DNA of 64,000 nt from Planctomycetes bacterium GWF2_41_51 (GTDB taxonomy: Bacteria > Planctomycetota > Phycisphaerae > Sedimentisphaerales > UBA12454), in NCBI GenBank assembly GCA_001825665.1, contig MHXZ01000073.1, forward strand, positions 18,395 to 82,394, read 5' to 3'. The position numbers were made by a program, and so were the translations under genes. Numbering within the stretch: the first letter of the stretch is position 1; each line of letters opens with the position of its first letter. The notes under the pieces were generated by a model. It was not told the origin of the DNA. It saw only the letters and a list, made by a program, of their open reading frames with translations, and searched no databases. Shown here in pieces: positions 34,631-42,883 of this stretch.

Positions 34631-34650
34631 GGCACAAAGACACTAAGAGA
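34625..34650 (+). repeat. CACTAAGGCACAAAG repeat between scaffold and capsid genes
   Basis: CACTAAGGCACAAAG plus ACACTAAGAG lies directly before the capsid ribosome binding site. The same 15-mer occurs in reverse at 16511-16535. Confidence 0.65.
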
Positions 34651-34674
34651 ATATTTATTAAGAAAGGATAAACT

Positions 34675-35829
34675 ATGGCTTTTACAGGTAAAGCTACATA
34701 CACGGCAGGTATAACGCTGCCAGAAATTGCGGAAGATGTTTCTGATATTGTCGGAATCATATCGCCGGTGGAGACATTTTTGCTGGATGCGATTGGCGAT
34801 CCGATGCGCGAAGCAAAAAGTACATATCATGAATGGCTGGAAGATTCGCTTGTTCCAAATAAAGATTCAATAAGCGACAGCTCTATTAGTGATCCGGCCG
34901 GAGAGACGAGTTTTGATGTTGCCAATGGAGAAAGATTCAGAGTTGGCGACCAAATTCAAACGGCAGGGAGTGAAGAATTGATGCTGGTAACTGGTGTAAC
35001 GGGCGACACAATTACAGTTGTTCGCGGTTACGCAGGCACGACTCCTGAAAATATTTCAAATGGCGAGGTGATTCATATCCTCGGCAATGCTGCACTCGAA
35101 GGAGATGACAAGCCGGCAGCGAGATTTACGAATCGGATTCGCTGTGGAAACTATACCCAGATTTTTACATCGAGTGTCGAAGTAAGCGGGACGAATATTG
35201 CCGCAAGTCATCTGGGAATTTCAAACGAAATGGATTATCAGAAATCCGAGAGGCTGCGTGAACTGATTCGAGATCTTGAAAATACCATTATTAATGGCGG
35301 TCAGCCTTCGGCAAATCCGCAAGGTTCAGGCACGGTACGCAGAAGTCTGAAAGGCATAATCCAGAGCATAGCAACGAATGTTTATCGTACGGGAGATGCG
35401 GGATTTCCGAGCGGAACCGGCCTTGATGAAGCAAAAATTAATTACGTGCTTCGTCAGATTTGGGAGAACAGCAGCGGAAATGTTGACCTGATTGTTGTCG
35501 GAGGTTATCAGAAACGAAAAATCAATTCGTTTTTGACTGCAAGCAGAAGTTTTGGGCCTGCTGATAATACTTACACCGATATGGTAAGCGTTTATGAAAG
35601 CGATTTCGGTGTTTGCAGGATAATCACAAGCAGATGGGTTCCGCAGGATGCGGTATTGCTGCTGGATTCTTCGCGTATCAGCGTGCTGCCAATGTCGGGC
35701 AGAAGTTTTCATTTCAAACCGCTTGCAAGCAGCGGCGATTATGAGTGCGGTCAGCTAATCGGCGAATACACACTCGAATTCAAAAATGAAGGTGCGCACG
35801 GGATTATCAGGGACCTTGCGATAAATTAA
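34675..35829 (+). CDS. Major capsid protein, SU10/DUF5309 type (HK97 fold)
   Basis: The 384-residue protein matches the DUF5309/SU10-like capsid layout. It has an N-terminal DVSDIVGIISPVETFLLDAIG and an inserted beta domain (ERFRVGDQIQTAGSEE). The conserved FTNRIRCGNYTQIF, an LENTIINGG spine-helix end and a C-terminal RSFHFKPLASSGDYECGQLIGEYTLEFKN complete it. It forms the head shell. AAGGA precedes the ATG. A long hairpin lies just downstream of the stop. Confidence 0.85.
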   Translation: MAFTGKATYTAGITLPEIAEDVSDIVGIISPVETFLLDAIGDPMREAKSTYHEWLEDSLVPNKDSISDSSISDPAGETSFDVANGERFRVGDQIQTAGSEELMLVTGVTGDTITVVRGYAGTTPENISNGEVIHILGNAALEGDDKPAARFTNRIRCGNYTQIFTSSVEVSGTNIAASHLGISNEMDYQKSERLRELIRDLENTIINGGQPSANPQGSGTVRRSLKGIIQSIATNVYRTGDAGFPSGTGLDEAKINYVLRQIWENSSGNVDLIVVGGYQKRKINSFLTASRSFGPADNTYTDMVSVYESDFGVCRIITSRWVPQDAVLLLDSSRISVLPMSGRSFHFKPLASSGDYECGQLIGEYTLEFKNEGAHGIIRDLAIN

Positions 35830-35853
35830 TTGAATGAGGTTTGAATTTTTTCG

Positions 35854-35911
35854 GCCGGGTACGGGTATCTACAAAACATTGCGATTTAAAGGTTAGATAA
35901 TCCGGCCCGGC
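35854..35911 (+). other. Long imperfect hairpin after the capsid gene
   Basis: GCCGGG (35854-35859) pairs with CCCGGC (35906-35911), and TATCT (35866-35870) with AGATA (35895-35899), with CGG/CCG between. There is no T-run, so it is perhaps a 3'-end stabiliser or attenuator separating capsid from connector expression. Confidence 0.5.
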
Positions 35912-35962
35912 TGATAAATTTTATAAAAATTCTGTGATTTTTTAAGCAGATGAGGCAAAGAA

Positions 35963-36622
35963 ATGAATAGTTTTTCAAATGACGTTGATATTTTGAAATA
36001 TGAACCGATTCTGTTCGGCGATTTGCATTTTGCCGGTCAAGAGCTAATAAGCGGCATCGGAGCTAATGTAAGCGGTTCTGTTTTAAATGCCCCTGGTGCA
36101 AATTTTATGAATAATCAAATTATAGCCGGGATGGTTGTGAACTTGCGCAGTGAGGACAGTTTAATTGACGATTGTTATGAAATAATATCTATCGATTCGG
36201 CGGCACAACTTACAGTTTCTATAATGAGGGCGGATGGGCAAGCAGAAATAATCCCTTTGAAAGATGCAGAAGATGTGAGCTATAAAATCTGCACATATCA
36301 GGCGCAAAGCAACGAAATATTCTTGCAGCTTACGCAGCATTTCGGATTGAGGCCAGGTGTTTCTGATGGGCAGTACAGTGTGGATGACATTCTTGATGTT
36401 TCAGTTTTGAGACAGGTTTCTGTTTATGGGATTTTGTCGGGTGTTTATGCGACACTTTCCGGAAAATCTGATGACAAAGAAAACTATTGGAAGAAAAGCC
36501 AGTATTACAGGGGGCTTTATGAAAAGGCTTTGCAGAGATGCAGAATAAGTTTTGATTTAGGTGACGACGGTATTGCTGATTCGGTTCGCAGCGGTTCAAG
36601 TGTCAGATTAATGAGGGATTAA
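35963..36622 (+). CDS. Head-tail connector-like phage protein
   Basis: The 219-residue protein directly follows the capsid gene, where adaptor or connector proteins usually lie. It has a beta-rich first half (GMVVNLRSEDSLIDDCYEIIS) and a helical second half (LDVSVLRQVSVYGILSGVYATLS, then KSQYYRGLYEKAL) typical of connector helices. No diagnostic motif; the role is inferred from position. Confidence 0.5.
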   Translation: MNSFSNDVDILKYEPILFGDLHFAGQELISGIGANVSGSVLNAPGANFMNNQIIAGMVVNLRSEDSLIDDCYEIISIDSAAQLTVSIMRADGQAEIIPLKDAEDVSYKICTYQAQSNEIFLQLTQHFGLRPGVSDGQYSVDDILDVSVLRQVSVYGILSGVYATLSGKSDDKENYWKKSQYYRGLYEKALQRCRISFDLGDDGIADSVRSGSSVRLMRD

Positions 36623-36624
36623 TT

Positions 36625-36990
36625 ATGAAAGCTGCTATCGATGAAATACTTGTTGATGATGAAATTTTTGAGCTTGAGATTAAAAGCCAACAAAGAAAAG
36701 TTGTCCAAAGGTCTTCGATGGGGCTTGATGGGCAGATAAGTATCGATCTTGGGCTTCGCGGAAGAAAGCTAATTCAAAAAGGTGAATTGAAAGCTAAGAG
36801 CAAGGCTGAACTTCAAAAAAGAATAAATGAAATAAACGAAATGATCGATGGAGAACTGCATAGTTTAAAATGTCCGGATGGAAGAATATTCAATAATCTT
36901 TTGATTGATGAATTTTTAACTGGAACAATCGTGAATAGCGGGGCACATCAAAGCTGTAACTATCAGATTGTATACATACAGCAAGGCTAA
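36625..36990 (+). CDS. Small phage structural protein
   Basis: The 121-residue protein starts two bases after the previous stop. It has a beta-strand N-terminus (EIFELEIKSQQRKVVQRSSMG), a lysine-rich helix (KSKAELQKRINEINEMID) and a final strand region. It probably belongs to the tail or neck. Not recognised further. Confidence 0.5.
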   Translation: MKAAIDEILVDDEIFELEIKSQQRKVVQRSSMGLDGQISIDLGLRGRKLIQKGELKAKSKAELQKRINEINEMIDGELHSLKCPDGRIFNNLLIDEFLTGTIVNSGAHQSCNYQIVYIQQG

Positions 36991-36994
36991 AGCA

Positions 36995-37741
36995 ATGTTA
37001 TTAAGTGAAGTAAGTAAAGTTCGAGTGTACGCGCTGCCTGCGGGCGTGAGCGGGAGTGGAAAAGCAAATCAATTAGCTGGGTCGGCAATTGTAAAATGGA
37101 ATTCAACATACACTAATATGCTGCATCAGGTTTATGTGAATGGGCGGTTCGCGGGAGTAACAGTTGGATGCACGCAGAGGATGATTATAGTGCCGCTTCC
37201 GCTTTCGCAAAAAACAGCGGTGAAGATTGAGGTGTTTGCGGTAGATTACCTAAACACTAATACAGATTATTCAGAGGTAATTCGCTCTGAACAAATACAA
37301 GCAGCAAGAATTAAAATAGAATTTCCAATGACAGATGAACTGCCGGTGGATGGAAACCTGGATATTTACTTTGAAGATAAAAAGCTAAACAAAGCAACTA
37401 TTAAAATTCAAAATGAGTATTCAGAAAAGGGCGGATTTGGATTAAGCAGTTTTGGCAAAAGTGATTTTGGATATGACGGCAGCGCAGCAGTCGGATTCGG
37501 CAGAGGAAATTTTGGTTTAGGAGGTTTCGGCTTTGATGCAGAATTATTATGCTGGCAGAGCGAACAACTTAAAACAGGTACATACAAATTTGACATACGT
37601 ATTTCGGATAGTATGGGCAATCACACAGATTTAATTGAAACGGAAACATTGACTGTAATTTCGCCTGCAACACCGGCGGAAAGGCTGACAGTGGAATCGT
37701 TCGACAAAAATAACGGCAAATTAATTTTAAAATCGGCTTAG
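36995..37741 (+). CDS. Phage structural protein with Gly/Phe repeat segment
   Basis: Start set at ATG 36995, preceded by AAGG; an earlier frame start overlaps the previous gene. The 248-residue protein has fibronectin-like strands in its first half (IVKWNSTYTNMLHQVYVNG). A low-complexity stretch GFGLSSFGKSDFGY continues as GFGRGNFGLGGFGFD, a Gly-Phe-rich linker or zipper. The end is beta-rich. Probably tail or fibre. Confidence 0.5.
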   Translation: MLLSEVSKVRVYALPAGVSGSGKANQLAGSAIVKWNSTYTNMLHQVYVNGRFAGVTVGCTQRMIIVPLPLSQKTAVKIEVFAVDYLNTNTDYSEVIRSEQIQAARIKIEFPMTDELPVDGNLDIYFEDKKLNKATIKIQNEYSEKGGFGLSSFGKSDFGYDGSAAVGFGRGNFGLGGFGFDAELLCWQSEQLKTGTYKFDIRISDSMGNHTDLIETETLTVISPATPAERLTVESFDKNNGKLILKSA

Positions 37742-37751
37742 GAGAATTAAA

Positions 37752-38201
37752 ATGGCAGAAGTATATCCATCAGACAATGAGCTTTTGAATATCTTGAATG
37801 ATGATGAGACTGGTGTGGAATTTATCACGACCGGCAAAGCACCCTATTATCTCGAATTTAGAAAGTTGCTTTACAGACTGATTCTTGCGACTAAAAGAGC
37901 GAATGACTTGCGGGTATTTGATGAGGGTGGATTGGATATTGGCGTTAAGAGCGGTAAATTTTGGGTAGGAACGACGCTTGTCGAGTATTCAGGGTCAAGC
38001 GGAAATACGCTGGCAGATGATAGAAGCAATATTTATGTCTATCTCGATGCGGCGGGGAATCTGATTATTAATGAGTATTCACAATTTCCGAATATGGAAA
38101 CAACTCCTCACTTGAGACTGGCGATTGTAACAACAAGCGGCGGGGATATTACTTCGATAACAGATGCGAGATGCAGTTTCTATGTTCCGAGCGGAGTGTA
38201 A
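37752..38201 (+). CDS. Phage tail/fibre-associated protein
   Basis: The 149-residue protein has a helical start and a beta-rich C-terminal domain (GLDIGVKSGKFWVGTTLVEYSG, then SNIYVYLDAAGNLIINE, then LRLAIVTTSGGDI). This is the pattern of small fibre or receptor-binding assembly proteins. Its 3' end is two bases before the tailspike-like gene. Family not recognised. Confidence 0.5.
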   Translation: MAEVYPSDNELLNILNDDETGVEFITTGKAPYYLEFRKLLYRLILATKRANDLRVFDEGGLDIGVKSGKFWVGTTLVEYSGSSGNTLADDRSNIYVYLDAAGNLIINEYSQFPNMETTPHLRLAIVTTSGGDITSITDARCSFYVPSGV

Positions 38202-38203
38202 CA

Positions 38204-39334
38204 ATGGCAGATAAATTCGTATCATCGGCAGGACCAAAAGGAACGGGGGACGGCAGCAGTGAAGCAAATGCCTGGAGTTTGATGAATGCATTAACATATG
38301 CTGGAGCAGGTGATTATGTATGGATTAAAAACGATGGCGTGTATTATGGAACTTATGTAGTCGGGTGCAGCGGATCGTATACGGATAATACGCACATTTA
38401 TTTTATTGGGTATAATAATGTCAATGATTGTGACCTGGTAAATCATATCAGCGATATGGATTATGGTAAAGGGTTCTGGGGAGGGCCATTGAATCCGGAT
38501 GCCGCTAACTGCTGGGTGGATATTGACGGGCAGGGCGCGGCGACTCATGTTGTTTATCAATATCAAAAAAATAATGTTCACTGGCGGAATATATATTTTC
38601 ATAATAATAACAAAACGGCATATAACTGCGTTTTTTATGCAAAGAATTGCAGCGGCGTTACTTTTACCAAATGTAAATTTACAGATGGATATATGAATTT
38701 GTGGGTCGATACAAATAGTACGAATTGCATGATTAAGTGCTGCTATTTCAGCGATTATGTTGCTTCAAATCTTGATATTGGCGGAGGAAGCTATCTTAAT
38801 ATTTTTTCGCATTGCGTTTTCAACGGCGGGCAGGCAAAGATGTACAGGTCGGTTGGATGCAACAGCATTTTTATTGGCGGTAATTATGGTATCGGTGCGT
38901 TCTATTATCAAAACATCGTCTTCAATAATACGATGTATAATCAAACCGCATATTGCCTTGGTTATGGGCACAATTCTTACGCCGGCGGCTTGATAGAATA
39001 CAATAATATTTTTATACCAGCGGCGAAAAATATTCCTGCGTTTTACAGAAATGGTTACGGATCACTGGCTTATTCAGGTTATGGGTGTGCTTATTGTTTG
39101 GAAGAAAACTCTGTTCTTGACACACCTTACAGTGGTGAAAAAGGGCTTAATGTAAATCCTCAATTCGCTGATCCGGCAGGAAAAGATTTTAGAGTACGCA
39201 ATCCGCTTGTTCTGCGCGGAGGTATGCCGGATTTTGCGGGAAATGCAAGTCAAATTGGAGCTGTTCTGCAAAAATATCAGTTCGCAAATCGGTCGAGAGC
39301 GGCGAACATGGCAAGATTATCAATTTTCAAATAG
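38204..39334 (+). CDS. Right-handed beta-helix tailspike-like protein
   Basis: Start set at ATG 38204 behind GGAG; a 33-base-longer frame exists but overlaps the previous gene. The 376-residue protein consists of serial N-C/F ladders (NNVHWRNIYFHNN, NCSGVTFTKCKF, TNCMIKCCYFSDYV, YLNIFSHCVFNGG) typical of parallel beta-helices such as pectate lyases and phage tailspikes. Cysteine and asparagine content is high. A GH or lyase active site is not identifiable. It probably contacts or cuts an extracellular polysaccharide. Confidence 0.7.
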   Translation: MADKFVSSAGPKGTGDGSSEANAWSLMNALTYAGAGDYVWIKNDGVYYGTYVVGCSGSYTDNTHIYFIGYNNVNDCDLVNHISDMDYGKGFWGGPLNPDAANCWVDIDGQGAATHVVYQYQKNNVHWRNIYFHNNNKTAYNCVFYAKNCSGVTFTKCKFTDGYMNLWVDTNSTNCMIKCCYFSDYVASNLDIGGGSYLNIFSHCVFNGGQAKMYRSVGCNSIFIGGNYGIGAFYYQNIVFNNTMYNQTAYCLGYGHNSYAGGLIEYNNIFIPAAKNIPAFYRNGYGSLAYSGYGCAYCLEENSVLDTPYSGEKGLNVNPQFADPAGKDFRVRNPLVLRGGMPDFAGNASQIGAVLQKYQFANRSRAANMARLSIFK

Positions 39335-39344
39335 GAGGTTTCAA

Positions 39345-39788
39345 ATGGCAAATTCAGCAATTGATATACCCTTTTACGTTGCGAAAGATGGAGCGCCTTT
39401 AATTGGAAGCGATGCTGAAATGAATTTCGATTCCCTGCAAACAATCAGCGGGGTAGATAAAATCGCTTTGGCTCCGGCAATAAGTGAAATCGGCGGCGGA
39501 TGGTATAAGTTCAGCGTTGCGTTTGGGGCTGCTCCATTTGACCAGGGCGACCTTGTTGGAGCTATTGATGCGGATAAAAACGGTAACAACTCACTTGCGG
39601 CGGCAGAGAGATTCATACCTATCGAGGTGAGGCTTGATTTTTACGGCCTTATGCGAAGTGTTTATCTGATGACACAAAGTAAATTAACCGGAGACATGGA
39701 AATAAAAAATTCTGACGGCGATACAATATTGAAACTTGCTATTTCTGATAATGCAAATGAAATTCAAAGATCTGCGGTAAGTGAATAA
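39345..39788 (+). CDS. Small phage structural protein
   Basis: Start set at ATG 39345, preceded by TAGGAGG; the longer frame from 39207 lies inside the tailspike gene. The 147-residue protein has a beta-rich body (GWYKFSVAFGAAPFDQGDLVG), like a collar or fibre base. No motif; role inferred from position. Confidence 0.5.
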   Translation: MANSAIDIPFYVAKDGAPLIGSDAEMNFDSLQTISGVDKIALAPAISEIGGGWYKFSVAFGAAPFDQGDLVGAIDADKNGNNSLAAAERFIPIEVRLDFYGLMRSVYLMTQSKLTGDMEIKNSDGDTILKLAISDNANEIQRSAVSE

Positions 39789-40459
39789 TGGAAGCGAAAT
39801 TTTTTGATAGTATATACGGCGGAGATTCGGCTAACGGTGTTAAACTTTGTATGGGAATTACAGATGGTGATTTCTGGGCGAGGCCGACAGGTGTGCAGGT
39901 TTTATACAAAGGAACTGAAATTGACAATGTTGATTTCAGGGCTATTGTTGATTCGGCAAATATTGCTGAAGATAATTTTGAGATTATCTGCGGGCAGCCT
40001 TTGAGCAGATTTCTTTACATCGTAAGGCGGGTTAATTGCTGCGGTATCGAGGAAAAGACGGTCAATGCTGTTTTGCGAGTTGAGTTTGACAGCCAAGGCA
40101 ATCTCATTGAATACGGCTGCAATAAGATTATTGATGTCTCTGCACATCAGGCCGATGGAGACAAAGTTTCGCTAAGATGGTTTTATCATGCGATTCATCA
40201 AGCGAAAAAAATAAAAAGCTTTTTCATTTACAGCGATAATGGTAACGGAACAATCGATTATCAAGATCCAATCGGGATAGTCGAATATACAGGATGCAAA
40301 TTTTATCAGTTTATTACAAATTCGCTTTCAGGGAATCATTACAAGTTCTGTATACGAGCAGTTGCGGATGATTCTGTTTCAGAATTTTATAATGAAATTA
40401 AAATCGGGCTTAATAGACAATCACCTAACGAGGTTCAATTGATATGTCAAACAATGTAG
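39788..40459 (+). CDS. Phage structural protein with Ig/FnIII-like end
   Basis: The 223-residue protein starts at the overlapping ATG 39788 (TAATG). Its second half (VSLRWFYHAIHQAKKIKSFF, then SGNHYKFCIRAVADDSVS) has the strand pattern of an FnIII-like domain with W and Y core positions. It overlaps the next gene by 16 bases. Probably a tail tip or fibre component; not further recognised. Confidence 0.5.
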   Translation: MEAKFFDSIYGGDSANGVKLCMGITDGDFWARPTGVQVLYKGTEIDNVDFRAIVDSANIAEDNFEIICGQPLSRFLYIVRRVNCCGIEEKTVNAVLRVEFDSQGNLIEYGCNKIIDVSAHQADGDKVSLRWFYHAIHQAKKIKSFFIYSDNGNGTIDYQDPIGIVEYTGCKFYQFITNSLSGNHYKFCIRAVADDSVSEFYNEIKIGLNRQSPNEVQLICQTM

Positions 40460-42174
40460 AATTTTTTCAGCCTCAATGTGCAAAGCTCGCTGTCGGTCCG
40501 GCCATAGCGAGCGTCTATGTTGACGGAGTGTTTTGTGATTTTCTCAATGTGGAATCAATAACGATTGCTGCGGATCCTGATTTTAATAAAGCACAATTGA
40601 ATTGCTCTATTAACAGCGACATAGAATGCGGGCGAAAGATTGTTATAAAAACCGTATATGACAGCGGAATCGGGATTACCCGGCCAGAGGAAATTACGGT
40701 ATTCGCGGGATATATTGAACAAATTGAAATCGCAGAAACAACGAAGATTACAGCAAAAGATTATTCGTCAAAATTAAAAAGAAAAACTGTTTACGGCAGG
40801 AACATTTATTCAAGCGGTCAAACAATATTCATAGCTTCCGCTGAAACAGCTTTCAATCCCTCAGGCATAGCTAATTTATCGAAAGAATCCCACTTTTTCA
40901 CGGCAGATGAGAATGATGCGAAGTTATTTAAATGCGCTGATGCGATATATTATCTTTTACAAACCTACATCCCGGCAGGAGAATTGGTCATTCCGACATT
41001 GGCAGAACTTGAGAGCCTGACAGAAAATTGCGGGATTATCGATGTCGATGTTACGGGGCTTAATCTTATTGACGCCATTTCAAGATGCTGCAAACAGGCA
41101 GGACTAAGATTTAAATTTGTGCCGACATATGGCGAGACTTCGGCAACAGAGACAATTGTGTTTTTCAGACCTGAAATTTGCAGGCAGGTTGAATTGAATT
41201 GTCAATGGCAGGGAGAGAAAATCGATATTTCGAAAACTAATATCTGTGAAGTTTCGCAAAAGAAAAATTATGCTGCGGTAAACAGGTATATCGTGCAAGG
41301 CGATTATAAAATATTTGAAGCCACTTTTGAACTGGTGAAAGGATGGGACCCATCGCTGGAAGCCAATGATTATGACAGATATTCCCCAATCACAAATGAA
41401 AACTTCAATGAAGTTCGGGATGTTTATCGCAAGTGGGTCTTGAACGAAGCGGGTGACTACAGCGCAAGTCCGTATAATCAGGGAGAGGCTTTTAATTTTT
41501 CGAATATTTTTGAAAACGCGAACTACATCCGCAAAAGAAGAAGATTTTTACCTGCGCTGGCATGCGGTCAGGACGGCAGTTCAATCGGTTATAATCTGGA
41601 AATGTCATATACTGATGGAAGTTACTGGTGGCCTTATATGAATTCGTTTAAGGTATTGCTTGACCAGTGCGGTATCTGGCTATCCACTGAACAACTTGAT
41701 TCGGATATGTGGTTTGCGATTCTTAAAGGCGTATTGAAAGTAAGAATTACCGCTTCGGTTGCGGCGGATGAAAGAATAAATTTTGCCACGACAGACGGGG
41801 CTGTAAACTCAATTATCGATGTTGTTGATAGAGTCGTTACGCTGCCGAGGAGATTCAAATATCAGAAAGTATCGCCTTACAGCATTTTCAAAAATACAAC
41901 AGCAAACGAAATAGACAATACAAACGCTCTTGTGGAATTTGCGAGAGGGCTGTGCGGTTCTTCTCGAAACGTAAACGAGCAGCTTGAAATCAAGACAATG
42001 ATTTTATCGCCTTTCTTTGCTCCCGGTGACAGAATAACAGCAAGTCCCGACAGCAGAGATATTCTCAGCGTTTTGTACGATACCAGAAATATTTGTTATG
42101 TCGAAAAAGTTCATAACGATTATGCAAATCAGCAGACAAGCATTACGGCAGTGAAGAAAAGGAAAGCAATATGA
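40444..42174 (+). CDS. Large baseplate hub/tail-tip-like phage protein
   Basis: The 576-residue protein is the second-largest of the phage operon after no tape-measure gene is found. N-terminal beta domains (VDGVFCDFLNVESITIA, then ITVFAGYIEQIEIAETTKIT) resemble gpD/gp27-like hub folds, which bind the membrane-piercing spike. A central LNLIDAISRCCKQAGLRF segment resembles the hub helix region. The remaining half is unassigned. Overlaps on both sides (ATG within the previous gene, 4 bases with the next) indicate one operon. Confidence 0.55.
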   Translation: MSNNVEFFQPQCAKLAVGPAIASVYVDGVFCDFLNVESITIAADPDFNKAQLNCSINSDIECGRKIVIKTVYDSGIGITRPEEITVFAGYIEQIEIAETTKITAKDYSSKLKRKTVYGRNIYSSGQTIFIASAETAFNPSGIANLSKESHFFTADENDAKLFKCADAIYYLLQTYIPAGELVIPTLAELESLTENCGIIDVDVTGLNLIDAISRCCKQAGLRFKFVPTYGETSATETIVFFRPEICRQVELNCQWQGEKIDISKTNICEVSQKKNYAAVNRYIVQGDYKIFEATFELVKGWDPSLEANDYDRYSPITNENFNEVRDVYRKWVLNEAGDYSASPYNQGEAFNFSNIFENANYIRKRRRFLPALACGQDGSSIGYNLEMSYTDGSYWWPYMNSFKVLLDQCGIWLSTEQLDSDMWFAILKGVLKVRITASVAADERINFATTDGAVNSIIDVVDRVVTLPRRFKYQKVSPYSIFKNTTANEIDNTNALVEFARGLCGSSRNVNEQLEIKTMILSPFFAPGDRITASPDSRDILSVLYDTRNICYVEKVHNDYANQQTSITAVKKRKAI

Positions 42175-42503
42175 GCGATGAGATAACCCAAAACGAACAG
42201 CAGCAGATGATGGAAAGATTATTGCGAAACGGTGAGCCGATGACCGAGAACGCATTTGTTACCTCGGCGGGCGGCAGAAACCCTGGTTTCGTTGCAAGAG
42301 TCATCAGTAAACACAACTATAATCATTACAACGTACGCGCGTGTGAATTAAGGTCGGCAGGTCTGTATCCAATCGCGGTCGGCGAAGAAGTGCGGGCGGT
42401 GAATGTTGCAGAGCCGTTTACTTCGCAGGGAACTCTGACGGCAGGCAAATACGTGATAATGTTCAAGATGGGCGAGTATTATTGTTTTTACGCTAACGCA
42501 TAA
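42171..42503 (+). CDS. Small phage protein, possible hub-associated plug
   Basis: The 110-residue protein overlaps the hub-like gene by 4 bases (ATGA). It has an acidic start and an OB/beta-like body (GFVARVISKHNYNHYNVRA, then AVGEEVRAVNVAEPF). This could be a spike-tip or plug domain. No motif proves this. A terminator-like hairpin follows. Confidence 0.5.
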   Translation: MSDEITQNEQQQMMERLLRNGEPMTENAFVTSAGGRNPGFVARVISKHNYNHYNVRACELRSAGLYPIAVGEEVRAVNVAEPFTSQGTLTAGKYVIMFKMGEYYCFYANA

Positions 42504-42539
42504 AACAAATTTAAAATTGAAGATTGAAAATTTATGGAA

Positions 42540-42560
42540 CTGCCTTCGGCAGGTTTTTTT
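42540..42560 (+). terminator. Terminator-like hairpin at the end of the structural operon
   Basis: CTGCC (42540-42544), a TTC loop and GGCAG (42548-42552) plus T7 (42554-42560). It ends exactly before the ATG of the next membrane-protein gene. Confidence 0.6.
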
Positions 42561-42848
42561 ATGAGCGATACACTAAAAAATAAATATTGGAATTTTAATA
42601 AGCAAATAGATTTATCTGTTTTGATTCAGCTTGTTTTTCTGGCGGCTTTAATTGTCGGAACGTGGGTCAATCTTCAGCAGCAGCTTTCGCTTTTGCAGCA
42701 CGATATAACGAGCCTGCTGGAAACACAGAAAATCTTTCAGCAGCGAATCGAGGAGCTGACCAGAACAAGCATAACATACGAATACCGGCTGCGGTCGATA
42801 GAAAAATATATTCCGCAGGCCGATATCGAAAAAAGCAGAGATATGTAA
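42561..42848 (+). CDS. Small membrane protein with coiled coil, possible holin or spanin-like
   Basis: From ATG 42561 the product is 95 residues (from ATG 42534 it would be 104); neither start has a clear ribosome site. It has one transmembrane segment (LIQLVFLAALIVGTWVNL, about residues 18-35), then a coiled-coil region (LLQHDITSLLETQKIFQQRI). This one-pass plus coiled-coil form is shared by some holins and i-spanins, but no lysin is found nearby. Confidence 0.5.
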   Translation: MSDTLKNKYWNFNKQIDLSVLIQLVFLAALIVGTWVNLQQQLSLLQHDITSLLETQKIFQQRIEELTRTSITYEYRLRSIEKYIPQADIEKSRDM

Positions 42849-42883
42849 AATTTATAAATACTTAATACCATGTGAAAAAATAC

